DNA of 64,000 bases, from assembly GCA_014825775.1 (NCBI GenBank), contig MVAQ01000063.1, positions 1-64,000 of the forward strand, written 5' to 3'. This DNA comes from Krasilnikovozyma curviuscula. Taxonomy: Eukaryota > Basidiomycota > Tremellomycetes > Cystofilobasidiales > Mrakiaceae. Below the pieces are notes generated by a model. It made no database searches. It was not told the DNA's origin and saw only the letters and a program-made list of their open reading frames with translations. Shown here in pieces: positions 33,950 through 45,141 of this stretch (position 1 is its first letter; every line of letters starts with the position of its first letter). Both the position numbers and the translations under genes were made by a program.

Positions 33950-36803
33950 ATGCCGAGTAAAAACTCGGATACGCAGGGGCAAGAAATCCTCGCTAACGAG
34001 GACGTCGAACTGGACGTTCTTTCTCCCCCTTCCGGACCTAAACCACACCCAAAAGAAGAGCAGGAAGACCATGAAGATGGCCTGGGAAGGTCTCCAACCG
34101 AGCAGGAGCTTAGGACACTGCGAAAGGTGCCCGGGAAAGTGAGTTTACCTGAAAGCTTCTGCACAGACCCCAATCAAACGCAAATCTGAGTTACTTCATT
34201 TATTTTTCCTGTCAGATGTCTTGGGTATCTTTTTTGATGTGTTTTGTCGAAATGACGGAAAGGTGGGCATCAATGCTGACTTAAAAGACGCTTGTATTGA
34301 TTCTGAAACGTGCGTCTAATTGAATTATATTTTTCAAAACAACAGAGCTTCTTATTACGGGACAGTTGGACCATTCACCAACTTTATTCAACGCCCAATC
34401 CCCATTGGCAGTCCTGGTGGTGATTTGGGGACGGGCGCGGTTGCTCGAGGAGCAGCTGGGCTGCATCAAACTCCCGGCGCTTTGGGCTTGGGTCTTCGAA
34501 CTGCGACGACATTTACCACACTGGTCAAGTTTTTGTCTTGTGAGTTTCTTGACAACCTTTTTTTAATATAATTTAAAGACACACGTTACTTACGACCTCT
34601 TTGTTTTCGATTAGCTGTGAGTTCTCCACCGCGAGGGTTTCACGTCGCGAACCGGGACGACCTTTAACACTCTCGTTGCATTTCAGCCTATTCTAGGTGC
34701 TATTCTTTCAGACGTCCGATGGGGAAGATACAAAACAATTTTCATCGGTGTCTTTGTGGGAGCTATCGCCCACATCCTGCTTGTTTTGGCCGGTGCGTCC
34801 ACTGCACCTTTGTTGGTCACTTTTTCTCAAGCTGACTCTTTCCGCTTCTTCAGGTATTCCTGATGTGATAGAAGATGGACATGCACTGATACCATTCACC
34901 ATCGCTGTCGTCCTTCTTGGACTTTCCTCTGGCTTTATTCGAAGTTCCTTCGGGCCGCTTCTAGCGGATCAGTAAGAATACTTTCCCAATATAAACGCTG
35001 ATAGGACGATATTGAAATTGATGAACGGTCTTTTAAAGATCCCCAGTCAAGAGACAATATGTGATGACAGTCGAAAAGAACGAACTCGTCATTGTCTCTC
35101 CAGAAAAAACACTCCAGCGTTACTTCACCACTTTCTACTGGACTGTCTCATTCAGTAAGGAGCGATCGTTCACTTCAAATGCATTTTCTATGCTGAACGA
35201 GCTCGTTTATTCAGGTGTCTTCTTCTCGATCGCCACGACATACTCTGAGCGTCTGGTTGGTTTCTGGCTAGCGTTAGTTTTAAATTATCAGCTCATCTTG
35301 TTGTGTTCAAAATAAATATTCAACCTTAATTCTTTAGCTTTTTACTTCCTGGTCTGCTTTACATCATCGTTCCAGTCATCTTGCTCTTGTGCGCCAACCG
35401 CCTCAATCGTCTCCCACCATCTGGCTCCATCCTCGCCGAATCGTTCATTATCTTTGGCATTGTCTTGAAAAGTGGTGGCTGGAAACGTCTCTTATTCATC
35501 AAACCTTTCAGACGCCGAGATTCTTTCAACAACGCTGTTCAGTCCGTTTGGGATTCTGCGAAGCCGTCGGTTATGCTCAGAGATGGAACTCTCACTAAGA
35601 GAAGGAAAGCGTTGTTGGACAATTCAAAGTTCTGGGACGATGAGCTAGTTGACGAACTTAGAGAAGCTTTGTCTGCTTGCCTAATCTTTTTGTTTATCCC
35701 AGTCTTCAGGTGAGTAGACTACGTTTACTGACTCAAGTTGTACGCTGCTGACCTAGTTCTGCTTTTCTCCAGTCTGTGTGACGGTGGATTTGGTTCACGT
35801 GAGTATGAAGCCTTGTCGTGTTACTTTAAATCAGAAAAAGCTGACCTCAACCATTTTGTCTCTCTAGTCCAAACCAGCCAAGCATCAAGCCTGATCTCCT
35901 CTGGTGTCCCCAACGACCTCATCTCCAACTTCAACGCCATCACCATCGTCATCGCTGCCCCAGTTCTTAACCACTGGATCTATCCAGCGCTCGAAAAACA
36001 CAACATCTCATTCCCACCGGTCCGCAGGATGTCTGTTGGCTTCTTCTTGGCTGCACTTTCGATGGCTACCGGCGCTTTGATCCAGTGGAGAGTGTACGAG
36101 ACTTCGCCCTGGTGAGTCCATGTCACTTTTAAGCCTCTTTCAATCATGAACTTTATGCGACGAATTCTTACTGCCTGTGTCGGATTAGTGGAGCTCACGC
36201 CACAACCTGCGGCTCGCGTAAACTCTCAGGCGTCTCTCTCTGGGCGCAACTACCCCTGTACGCCTTACCAGCGATAGGAGAACTTTTTGTTAACGTAACT
36301 GCGTATGAGCTAGCATACTCACGAGCACCTGCGAGGATGAAGAGCATGGTAGGCCATCGCCCTTTCTCAAGCCATTTCTCCCTGTTCCTGACAGCTCTTT
36401 CATTCCTAATTGTAGGTCTATAGTGTGGCTCTTTTCAGTACAGTAAGAAATGCTTTCGGTGTTTCTTATTGGCGAATTATCTGACTCGCTTTTTCCCTCG
36501 CAGACGATAGCATCAGCAGTGGTCCTCATCCTTAATGCAACTCCATTCTTACAGGACCCATACCTCCAATGGCCCTTTGTTGCTGGATGGTGAGTCTGTC
36601 CTGTAAAGTAAATGCTAGCGTTAACTTGGAGCTACATGCTGACTGAGAGGTCTATTTGTAGCGTCGCATGTCTGCTGTCAATCGTCTGCATGGAACACTT
36701 CTTCCGCGACCTCAACACACCTGTAATACGCAACGCTTTGAGGATGACTTCTGGGAGGGCATCAGGGGCAATTCCTGGTGCCATTATTTCACCGCTGACC
36801 TAG
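33950..36803 (+). CDS. PTR2: POT/PTR2-family proton-coupled oligopeptide transporter
   Basis: A plasma-membrane MFS transporter that imports di- and tripeptides with protons. The hydrophilic N-terminus is acidic (MPSKNSDTQGQEILANEDVE). TM1 follows as SWVSFLMCFVEMTERASYYG, the E-R-x-S-Y-Y-G variant of the ExxERFxYYG proton-coupling motif. ILGAILSDVRWGRYKTIFIG is the PTR signature loop; GFIRSSFGPLLADQ and SVFFSIATTYSERLVGFWLA follow. A long cytosolic loop carries basic and acidic stretches (WKRLLFIKPFRRRDSF). The second half includes FNAITIVIAAPVLNHWIYPA and LWAQLPLYALPAIGELFVNV before TAYELAYSRAPARMKSMVYS. It ends GAIPGAIISPLT. The junction between KFLS and PILG (34540-34686) cannot be joined by one phase-compatible intron and may contain a tiny exon. 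Otherwise complete. Confidence 0.88.
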
Positions 36804-37606
36804 AGAGACTTTTCCTAGTGGTAAGATCATTAGGCTTGTATCGAGACAAAATTCTTTGGGGATTCTAGCTCTTATAATGTTTTGCTGGTTTATAAAGCTC
36901 ATGTTGTATTGGATAATGACTTTCTTGGGATCTATGAATTTGTAGAGATGATAAAGATCGGGGAGAGTCGCCCTTTTGACAGAATGTGACAGAATGGCGC
37001 ATAGTGTGCAATTGATCTAGGAGAAACACAACGAGTAGCAACTTTAGACTTAACTGATACCTTTGTTCGCTGAACGAGGTCGTCGTTTGTTGTTGAGGTA
37101 TATCTTAGCCGTGTTTTGTCTCAACATCTCTTTCCAACATCCTGTGAAGTGTTTAGAGCTCGAGTGACGTTAAACCAGCCTTCACTGGAGCGCCCGCCGA
37201 ACCTTCTATCGACTATCGATTTCAACTAATCATCGTCTCCCAACTTTGGGATGCTGATCATCCCGAGATTTCAGTCAAAGGTATGGAAACGGGAATTCTC
37301 AGGATGCCATAATGGCTACAGCGTAGGAAGGAAAGGAAAAAGGAAACAACGATCCGTTTCGCGAACCCTCAGATTCTTATCACCTGACAGTGATACCACC
37401 AACTCCACATCTTGCTTCTGCGTTCTTGACTCATCGGCATATAATAGGAAGAAAAGGCTACGTGCATAACATGAAAATCAAGAGAAAGCAGAAGAGAGAA
37501 AAAAGAAAACTAAAAGAGTGTTGCATAAGCTATTTGACTTTTGTTGTCGATAACAAGGTAAAAGAGTAGTGGTACATTGGCTCCTTTTCGACCTATTCAA
37601 TCTAGT
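36804..37606. other. Convergent 3' regions of POT transporter and Sfp1-like gene
   Basis: About 800 bases. An open frame on the plus strand at 37251-37469 is basic and polar but has no recognised homologue or splice support. Nothing else is seen. Confidence 0.4.
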
Positions 37607-40600
37607 TTATTGCGACGAAGCAGGAGGCGAAACGTGCCCGTGGTTCGAGTTGATAGATCTTTGAAGATGATCTGGGTAGTCGTAACAAACTCTAGTTAGT
37701 ACTAGCAGATAAAGAGTCAAGAGAAGCGACACTCGAAGGAGACTCACACTTTAGCCCGTTCTGTTGTTTGTAAATCTTTCCGCACCCATCAACCGGACAT
37801 CTAAATCTTCGTTCACCGTTTGGACCAATGAAGCTGTTGACATTCAAAGATCCGCTGTTCTCGTCGCCGCCCGAACGACCGCCGGTTGGTGCGTCACCAC
37901 TTCCATTGTGATTGTCTTCAGAAGAGTTGGACCGCTCCTTGACAACGCTCCTCTTGTTCTTCTTCAACGTCTCTGCCAAGCTCGACATGCCACCAGAAAG
38001 TGATCGAGTTGGGGTCGACATGCTGTTATTGGTGTTGGTGATGGTAGAATCACGCAGCGAGTGATACTGAGCACCATTGGACAAAGATGGAATGGAAGCC
38101 GAAGAGCTGAGATTGGGGACGGAGGACGACGTCATCAGATGAGAGTTGCTGTTTCCGTTTCCAGCGGTGCCCAGCGAGGAAGAAGTCGTTGAAATTTGAG
38201 ACGAAACCGAAAGTGGTGAATTACTGATACTGTTTCCATTGGTGTTATTCCCGTTGTTATTTACATTACTTGAAGACGTTGATCGCTGAGGAATTGGAAT
38301 TGAATAAGTTAACAAACTTGGTGGTACACATTGAGGTACAGTGGTTGGTTGGCTTGGTGTCAAGGCAGAAGCTGAGGACCACGGACTTGGTATATGGTGA
38401 TGCATGGAAGGTGCTGAAGAGCTACTGATCAGAGCATTAAACGCAGCTGCTGAGTTGACGGAACCCAGATTCATCGAGTTGAGGTGTTGTTGCAACTGTT
38501 GTTGCTGCTGTTGGTGGAGAGCGGAAGAGATGGCTTGTGGTTGCGGTGGTTGCTGAGTAGCACTCAATGGGTAGATGTTGTTACCGTTGACACCGTTGAC
38601 GTTGGGATGGATGGCCGTAGCATCGTCCATTTCAATATCCATCATTCCTGGTGTGTGAGGGGCGTCTGAGTCGGTGGCAGGTGAAGGGGTCGAGGCAGAC
38701 GAGGATAATGGATGTGGAATGGGGGCGGATTGCGCAGCTGCGACTGGGGGGAGTGTTGGTCTAGGGTGGGCGAGCTGTGGTTGTTTGGGCATCGCACCCA
38801 TGGAAGCAAGTCCAGCAGCGGATTGACCTGGAATCATCACATGAGATTCTTCGTAGCTGGATAATGAGTACCAAAGTGAGAAACTGGACCAAAGTGAAAG
38901 TACAAGAAAGATAAAAACATACTGTTCCAGCAGGTCATGCAATCCTTTGAGTTGAAGCCCACAACAAGTGAAGTTCTTGGTAAAGTTATGTTCAAGTCTG
39001 TTCAAATGTTCGACACTGCCCAGGCCTGCCCAGGCGCTGATACCGTTAGCTTGTTGTTGCTGTTGCTGTTGCTGGAAGTACTGTTGTTGCTGCTGTTGCA
39101 TGTTGTGTTGCAGCATGCTGTGAACAGGGGACACCCCCATCATCGACACCGAATTAACGGGTGACGACGAGAGTGTCGCGTGACTCATCAATGGGGAGTG
39201 GAATGATGAGAAGCTCAACGAGGCACTAAGTTGATGACTTGTTGGCGAAGAGCTTTGAGGAATCCCGTTTGAGAGTCTTCCGGAAGTGGGGAACGCGACA
39301 CAGTGCAAATTTGAAGCGCGGAAACAAAACACGGGGAGTCAGTCCGAAGAGGATAGGACGCTTCAGGGTTCGTATCATCGGAGTCTTTTCAGAAGAAGGT
39401 CCTAATCAAACACCTGAGTGTTCACAGCGGTGGGACCAAGAGGGTGGTGAAGCCCTGTGCCCACGCTCAAGCTATGTAACACCTTCGCTGTCGCAGCTTC
39501 CCGAAGGAAAAGCGAAACACGAAGGACATCATCCATTCCATCATCCCTCTAACAGTATACAGAAGTTTGCTTCCTCGACTCCCTGAGCATCGGATGGCAG
39601 GACGATCGGTGTGTCTCCGCAACTCCATGTCACGAACGTCTAGATCGCCAGCGCAAGGCACAAACTGTAGACAAAGACTCACCCTTGCCAGCCTTCGCCT
39701 CTCCAGCTACCGCTTGGAGCCCAAAGTCCATCCCCACCAGAACCACCATTGTCTGTCTTAGAATTCTTGATCATAATCCCATTCATCACCGGACTGCCAG
39801 CGCCGTTAGACGTCGCTGAGGATGGCAAGATGGTGGGAGCCCAACCGCCAGAGCTTGGACCAACTATTCCTCCGGAAGTGTTGCTACCAAAAGGATGGTA
39901 ATCCTTTGCCCAACTTTGTGTTCTTGGAAAAGAACTCTGTTGGTGAATGGACGAGCTATAAGGAGACGATCCATTCTGATGCTGAATTCCGATTGGGACA
40001 GGCGATGGCATTTGGGTTTGAGTTGAAGACTTGAGAGGTATACCTTTTCAGCCCTTGAGGATCGTAGTGAGGCTGAGAAGGATTGATCCCTTTCAAGTTT
40101 CGTGGAGCTGACCAAGTTGCAAGAGGCGTTCGAACGGACAGGCGGTCAAGGGATGGGGCAAATTTGATGTGTCAATGCCACAGCCCATGATTTTCGTACA
40201 TTTCGATGATTAGAAAGGACTCACGATGTAGAGATTGAGACAGTCTGATATGAGTGAACTTATCTACAAATACAGGAACAAAGAGGCTCAGCACTGGAGA
40301 ACACAAGTCGGATTCCGAGCGACCGCAGGCCAATACTCCCGTTTCCACTGAGTCCTAGGGATATTACTCCAGAGGGTTGGGCAAGTGCGGCACAATATAT
40401 TGAAAGGTATCCACTGACCAGAAACGTATTCAACTTCTATTGGATTCAAAAGACAAACAAGGACATTGGAATCAGTTACTGCGAAATCCAGCGTTACCCA
40501 CCGCCCGCTCGCTCTATGGAACATCCCAGATCGAAACTGGGAAGAGTTCCGAAAGGTGCCATTCTCGCTGGGCCAGGGTGGACAGATATAAAGGAAGGCT

Positions 40601-40734
40601 TACCTAACCGCAGATAGGTCGATGTCTGGGCACGTCGAAGAGAAATCCAGGTTACCCAGCGGAACGGAGTGGCCAGAGGGAAAGGGGACGACGTCGGTTT
40701 GGATGGGATCAGCTTTCAAAGGGATGGCGATCAT
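37607..40734 (-). CDS. Sfp1-like C2H2 zinc-finger transcription factor
   Basis: Sfp1 in yeast controls ribosomal protein and ribosome-biogenesis genes downstream of TOR. The first exon reads MIAIPLKADPIQTDVVPFPS and GNLDFSSTCPDIDLSAVR. Long Ser/Asn/Gln-rich regions follow, including Gln runs (HNMQQQQQQYFQQQQQQQQ). Finger 1 is FTCCGLQLKGLHDLLEHYEE-SH, in which the His codon is split by an intron (CA|C). Finger 2 is RFRCPVDGCGKIYKQQNGLK-YH..NHGH, where T|AT CAT is likewise made by splicing (intron 37672-37747). The final exon ends VSPPASSQ at 37607. The widely spaced two-finger layout, with the last finger at the extreme C-terminus, is the Sfp1 arrangement. Continuing without splicing loses the His ligands and gives a false C-terminus. 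Middle exons between 39300 and 40620 are approximate. Confidence 0.8.
39051..39104 (-). repeat. Polyglutamine CAA/CAG tract in the Sfp1-like gene
   Basis: The coding strand carries two runs of Gln codons separated by Y-F. Interspersed CAA and CAG codons make it a moderately stable tract. Such runs are common in fungal activation domains. Confidence 0.8.
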
Positions 40735-42642
40735 AATGGAAACTTCCTAGGAAGGACTTACTCAGAAAGGGTTTCTCTATCAAACTTAGACCCTAGTCGT
40801 AGTATTGCTACAACTTGGACGGGTTTCTTGCACTTGAGTGTTTAGAGCGAGCGACCTGGCAGGCAGCGCAAGGTCTGAGCGCACACTTCAACCTTTAGGG
40901 AAATTTTTCAGCTAGCAGTTATGAGATTGCTTCTCTTGGGAAAGGATCTCGATATATTTTAGCCAGCTGAACAGCTGTAGCAAAACTCTATCGCAAAGGG
41001 TATTACTTCTGTCGGCTTGAGTTGCGTGCCACGCCTTTCAAGCGCAGAACTTTCCACAGGTCGAACTTCAAGAGTATTCGTTCAGGACTTCCATGGTATT
41101 TAAAGATATCATTAAAAAATAAGATAGAACAGAGGTATGACTCCTAGAAGGATCGTTGTCGGGTGCGCAAACCGCTACTGTCCGTCTGACGGGATGGCGC
41201 GCCTCCAAGCATGTATTTGCAATTGGCGCGGTGCAGAACTGTATAGTTGGGAGAAGAAAGCAAAGTACGTTATATTTAAGTGGGGAGTAAAGAGATGCAG
41301 ACCAAAGAGGTCAGGTTGCTTGGTCTCTCGTGAATGTTCAAACTCGCTCTCTGTTAATTTGCGAGTGATGACTGAAATCAATAAGTGCGGGAGTCTGGCT
41401 TGTTACACGCAAGAGTGCTTCGAGTCCTCTCTCGATTTGTGAAGTTGACTATTACTAATAAGATAGCTGCTTGATCTTCAACAGAAGATTCTCTGGGAGA
41501 AAATATCAGGGCAAATATCATCGCTGCTTCGACGACACTTCCTATTGCACAAAGCTTGAGTTATGTTTTTGTGAACAGAATGAAGACACATAAGAGATAT
41601 GTTGAAAGCTTGTTTAGCCTATAGCAGGCCTTGGAAGTTTGCTGTCAGTGCGAAGCTAAAGAACACCGTATTCCTGTCATCGCTTCTTTCCAGACAACTT
41701 CCAAGCTGAGTGAAACAGGAATTCATCCAGAGCATGGAAGCTTATGACAGATCAATTAAAAAAAGAAGAATACAGAAGTGTCTCTCCATCATAAAGAGAC
41801 GAACCAGCGTGTTTGATCGAACTCGTTCAAGATCAAAACAAACACGACCGATCCGATTCCTTTCCCACCAACAGACATCCCAGCGATAGCGGTGACAGTT
41901 GCAACAGAAGCAAGAGAGTGAAGTATATTCTATTGACGCTCCGTTTCTCTTCTACGCTGAGGTTTCGGGCGCAGAAGAAAGCAGATACTGTAATCTGCAT
42001 CGTCAAAAGTGTGTAGTTGAGTGGTGCATGAAAGAAATGACGGCACAGAAAAGCGAAAAGAAAGAACGCAAGAAATTGGAGAATAGAAGACAAGGTGTAT
42101 GACCCACAAAGGGGCCGAAAATGACTCCCTAGCGAAAATCAAAACAAACGGTCTTTCAGCGCGACGTCGAAAGTTGCGACGCGTCCATCGCAACAACGGA
42201 ATGAAAAGGGTGGTAAGTTCAGGTGCAGTCAGTAAGAATCGAAGAAGATGTTTTTGGGAGTAAAAATGTGGTTTTGAAGTGAAAACGAGGAGCGAATTTT
42301 CAATTGTTGCGGTGAGCTCAAAACTGTATAGCGTCTTTGCAAATTTTCTCACGCTATGTCTTCATTTTTTGAACTCCGCGAGTAGCGCCGCCGCCTGCCT
42401 GCTTCTTCGCTAGGGCAGCGTAAGGAGTGCTTCCTCGTCTCGTCAAGGTATCAATTCAAGGTGCGTGCTGGTAGTGACTCTAGCTTGGATTTCCTAAGGA
42501 ACGGTGGTGCTGACCTTTTGGAAATTATTGCTGTCGTGCTTCGCCCTCGCTTTCCATTCTATCCAACTACTAAACTTCAATTCCTCCCACATCAAATTCA
42601 ATGGTCATTCAATCTACTACCGACTCTCATCGACTTCATCAG
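40735..42642. other. Long intergenic region upstream of Sfp1-like and eL33 genes
   Basis: About 1.9 kb between divergent starts, the second longest gene-free stretch here. Open frames (41137-41442 plus; 41930-42352 minus) lack support. The last 260 bases probably carry the eL33 5' leader; gtgcgt at about 42462 and ...ttcatcag at 42642 could bound a 5'-UTR intron. No tRNA or repeat was recognised. Confidence 0.4.
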
Positions 42643-43512
42643 ATGGTTTCCACTCGCCTTTACACCAAAGCCAGAATCACTGGACACAAGAGAGGAAAGA
42701 GAAACACGAGGCCAAACACCAGGTACGAATTAGCATTTCCGTTCGCCGACGACAGTGCGAATTATGGGACAAAGGGGAGCTAGGATTGGAGAAGGCGACG
42801 AAGGTTAGGATCAAGTTGCGGTGCGGCATGAAACGTACTGCTACTATTGTGTGGAAGCGGTTTAGCGGAGTCGACATATGGACCGAAACGGTTGAGCTGA
42901 TCGATGAATGGCCAGAAGCTCTTTAATATAGGGAACCATGGTATTGACTCCTCTCTTTTCGTTCATCTCTTCAGTTTGCTCCAGCTCGAGAACGTCGCTA
43001 CCAAGGAAGAAGCTCAATTCTACCTCGGAAAGGTCAGCTCTCACCTCCCTCTCAACTCTTCTCCAGCGAAACTTTTACTGATTAATGTTCTCCCTTATAT
43101 TCCCCTCTGACCCTCAATAACTCACTATGAACGTCAACGTCAACTTGTTCCCTTCGAATCAATCTTATCGTCAAACAGAGAGTTGCCTACGTCTACCGTG
43201 CTCAGAGAGCCATCAACGGATCCAAGATCAGAGTCATCTGGGGAAGAATTACCCGATCCCACGGAAACTCTGGTGCTGTCAAGAGCAAATTCAGATCCAA
43301 CTTGCCAGGTGAGCTTGGGGTTTTTTTGGGAGGAAGTTTGGTGTGAAAGGAGGGTATGCGGGATGAACTCTTGAGGAGTGGCCGATACCATCCTTTTACT
43401 CACCCTTGCTCTTCATTTTGCACAAAACATTGCACTGACTTTATTCTGTTTCTTATCAGCTCACACATTCGGTGCTTCCTGCCGAGTCATGCTCTACCCA
43501 TCCAACATTTAA
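42643..43512 (+). CDS. RPL33: 60S ribosomal protein eL33 (L35Ae family)
   Basis: A structural protein of the large ribosomal subunit. Four exons give 106 residues: [20 protein letters not shown] and NTRPNT; then [20 protein letters not shown]; then [40 protein letters not shown] and NLP; finally [17 protein letters not shown]. The protein is full length and matches the family over its entire span. The ATG at 42643 directly precedes the family start; an in-frame ATG at 42601 would add 14 residues and overlaps a likely 5'-UTR acceptor. Intron 1 (42723-42974) is 252 nt. Expected to be highly expressed and co-regulated with other ribosomal protein genes. The divergent neighbour upstream is an Sfp1-like factor, a class that in yeast regulates such genes. 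Confidence 0.95.
42723..42974 (+). other. 252-nt first intron of eL33
   Basis: Donor gtacga after AACACCAG and acceptor ...catctcttcag before TTTGCTCC. Ribosomal protein introns often host snoRNAs or regulatory structure, but I found no convincing box C/D or H/ACA element by eye. Confidence 0.65.
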
Positions 43513-44079
43513 ACAGTCACTCGGAGTAGTTTCTAGTTTTCTCACTTTGGAAGGGTAGCAGTAGTTATGGTTATGATTCAGACACCAAAATCATGTACAG
43601 GAATTTGCAAGGCTGTTTTCACGGATTCTGTGGTCCTCTTGCAATTGCTGCGTGTGACCCTACAGGTTTTAAAGGCGCAATTAGATGTAGGACCAGCGCT
43701 GAATTTCGCAGAAGCGCAAAAAGCTAGTTGTGAAACTATCTCTGCTATAGCTTCGTCACTCATTAAGGTAAGGGTAGCAAGCCTTGAAACAGATAAACCA
43801 GGACGGCGATCCTGCGCCACGGTGTGCGAAACTCGACGAAGCTGAATTCTAAGTGGTATTGTCTCTCAAACTGTCATCGTCTATACCAACTTGACACCCT
43901 AACCATCATCAGGATCTGCAAAGTTCCTTTACTCATAAATAAACACCAAGAGCAATAGCAGCCTCCTCAGGCCAGGCCCCCTTCCAGCTTCAGCAGCACC
44001 GGTATTCCCCAATCCCACATCCCCTCTTTACCTTGAACACATCCCCTCTCACCATTAGCAGATCTCTCACACTGTAGAA
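43513..44079. other. Gap between eL33 and the CMC1-like gene
   Basis: Contains the eL33 3' end and the promoter of the next gene. A 92-codon plus-strand frame (43567-43845) has no recognised domain and lies in the expected 3' UTR; it is not called. Confidence 0.4.
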
Positions 44080-44988
44080 ATGGTGAAAGAAATCCGAGCG
44101 CTTGCTCGAAAAGAAGAAGAGGATATGATCAAGGATGTCAAGCGGAAAGCGAGGCAACAGTGCCATGAGCTGTGTAAAGGTATGTTGGTCTGAGCGATAC
44201 GGGAGGAAAGTACCGGAGGAAAGTAAGAAGGTTGTCTTAGAATGGTTGGAATATATGAGCCAGGTTGGAAAGAGCGAGGTAGTTATGGTGCGAAGCAAAC
44301 GACGTCGCGTTCCAAGACCGTCAATCTATGCATGAGATCCAAAACTGATTCAAGCTTTCCGTTTCTGAACTTTTACGCTTCGCTGATTCGTTCTGGTTCC
44401 ATTGTTCGTTGCTATCTTCTGTCCAAAGGTAAGAAGGGCGCCAGTATGCGTTCTGAGGAGTCGTGAACTAATTCATTGTGTTTCTACTTTCCCACAATGC
44501 CTGCGATTTGTTTTCTCTTGATAAACATTTCTCATCAACGGTGATGCATTGCCTTTCGCAATCACTCTGATTGGTCCAACTACCTCCAACCACATACACA
44601 CATCACCCCTGCTCACGCCGCTATTCTCTAACTTACCTCTACTGCAGCTTTCTTTGACTGTACAGATGGTCGAACTGTGTCGGCTTTTTGGGTCTGTAGT
44701 GAACAGAAGAAGGCGATGGATGCGTGTATGAAACCTCTGTTCGTCTTCCTTCGTGCCCACCTCCTTCCCCTGAGTTCTGTTCTTGTTGGAACTAACCAAA
44801 TATTGTTCTTTCTCTCATCTTTACTTGTATAACCTCTCGTATTTGTCTTCCTTTCACTTGCGCTGTCTCTCACTATCATCAACAGACTCACTGTGGAAGC
44901 GATCGATAAACACCGACTAGCTTGGATGGATGGACGAGAAGAGAGATTCGCGAAAGGTGGTATACCTAGAGAGCACAATTACCGATAA
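44080..44988 (+). CDS. Twin CX9C mitochondrial COX-assembly protein (CMC1-like)
   Basis: A small intermembrane-space protein of about 97 residues imported by the Mia40 disulfide relay; Cmc1 relatives help cytochrome c oxidase assembly. Exon 1 reads MVKEIRALARKEEEDMIKDV and RKARQQCHELCK. After a 468-nt intron, exon 2 gives AFFDCTDGRTVSAFWVCSEQ and KKAMDACMKP. Exon 3 gives LTVEAIDKHRLAWMDGREER and FAKGGIPREHNYR. The cysteines make C-HELCKAFFD-C and C-SEQKKAMDA-C, two perfect CX9C motifs, with one extra Cys inside the first. The C-terminal 'REER..KGGIP' matches the 'REEFRKTGIP' end of CMC1. The second intron uses a gttcgt donor, as in XRN1 intron 1. Reading on without splicing ends in a hydrophobic false tail. 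Confidence 0.82.
44180..44647 (+). other. 468-nt first intron of the CMC1-like gene
   Basis: It runs from gtatgt after GTGTAAAG to ...ctactgcag before CTTTCTTTG and interrupts the first CX9C motif (C-HELCK / AFFD-C). It is longer than the whole coding sequence of the gene. Contents look noncoding; no RNA gene was recognised. Confidence 0.7.
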
Positions 44989-45141
44989 GGATTCTGGATA
45001 TGTTACTTGGAACACAACAACTGCTTTCGAGAAAGTGAGAGACGAAACTCAGGGATTTTTGGAGAGCAGTCTTTAAAGCATACAGTTTAACCTTCTCATC
45101 ACAACAACATACCTCATTTTTAATGTACAGCCTAATTCTTA

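Noticed and set aside
42601..42642. eL33 starting 14 codons upstream
   Set aside because: The extension is absent from the family, and ...cttcatcag just before the chosen ATG looks like a 5'-UTR intron acceptor.
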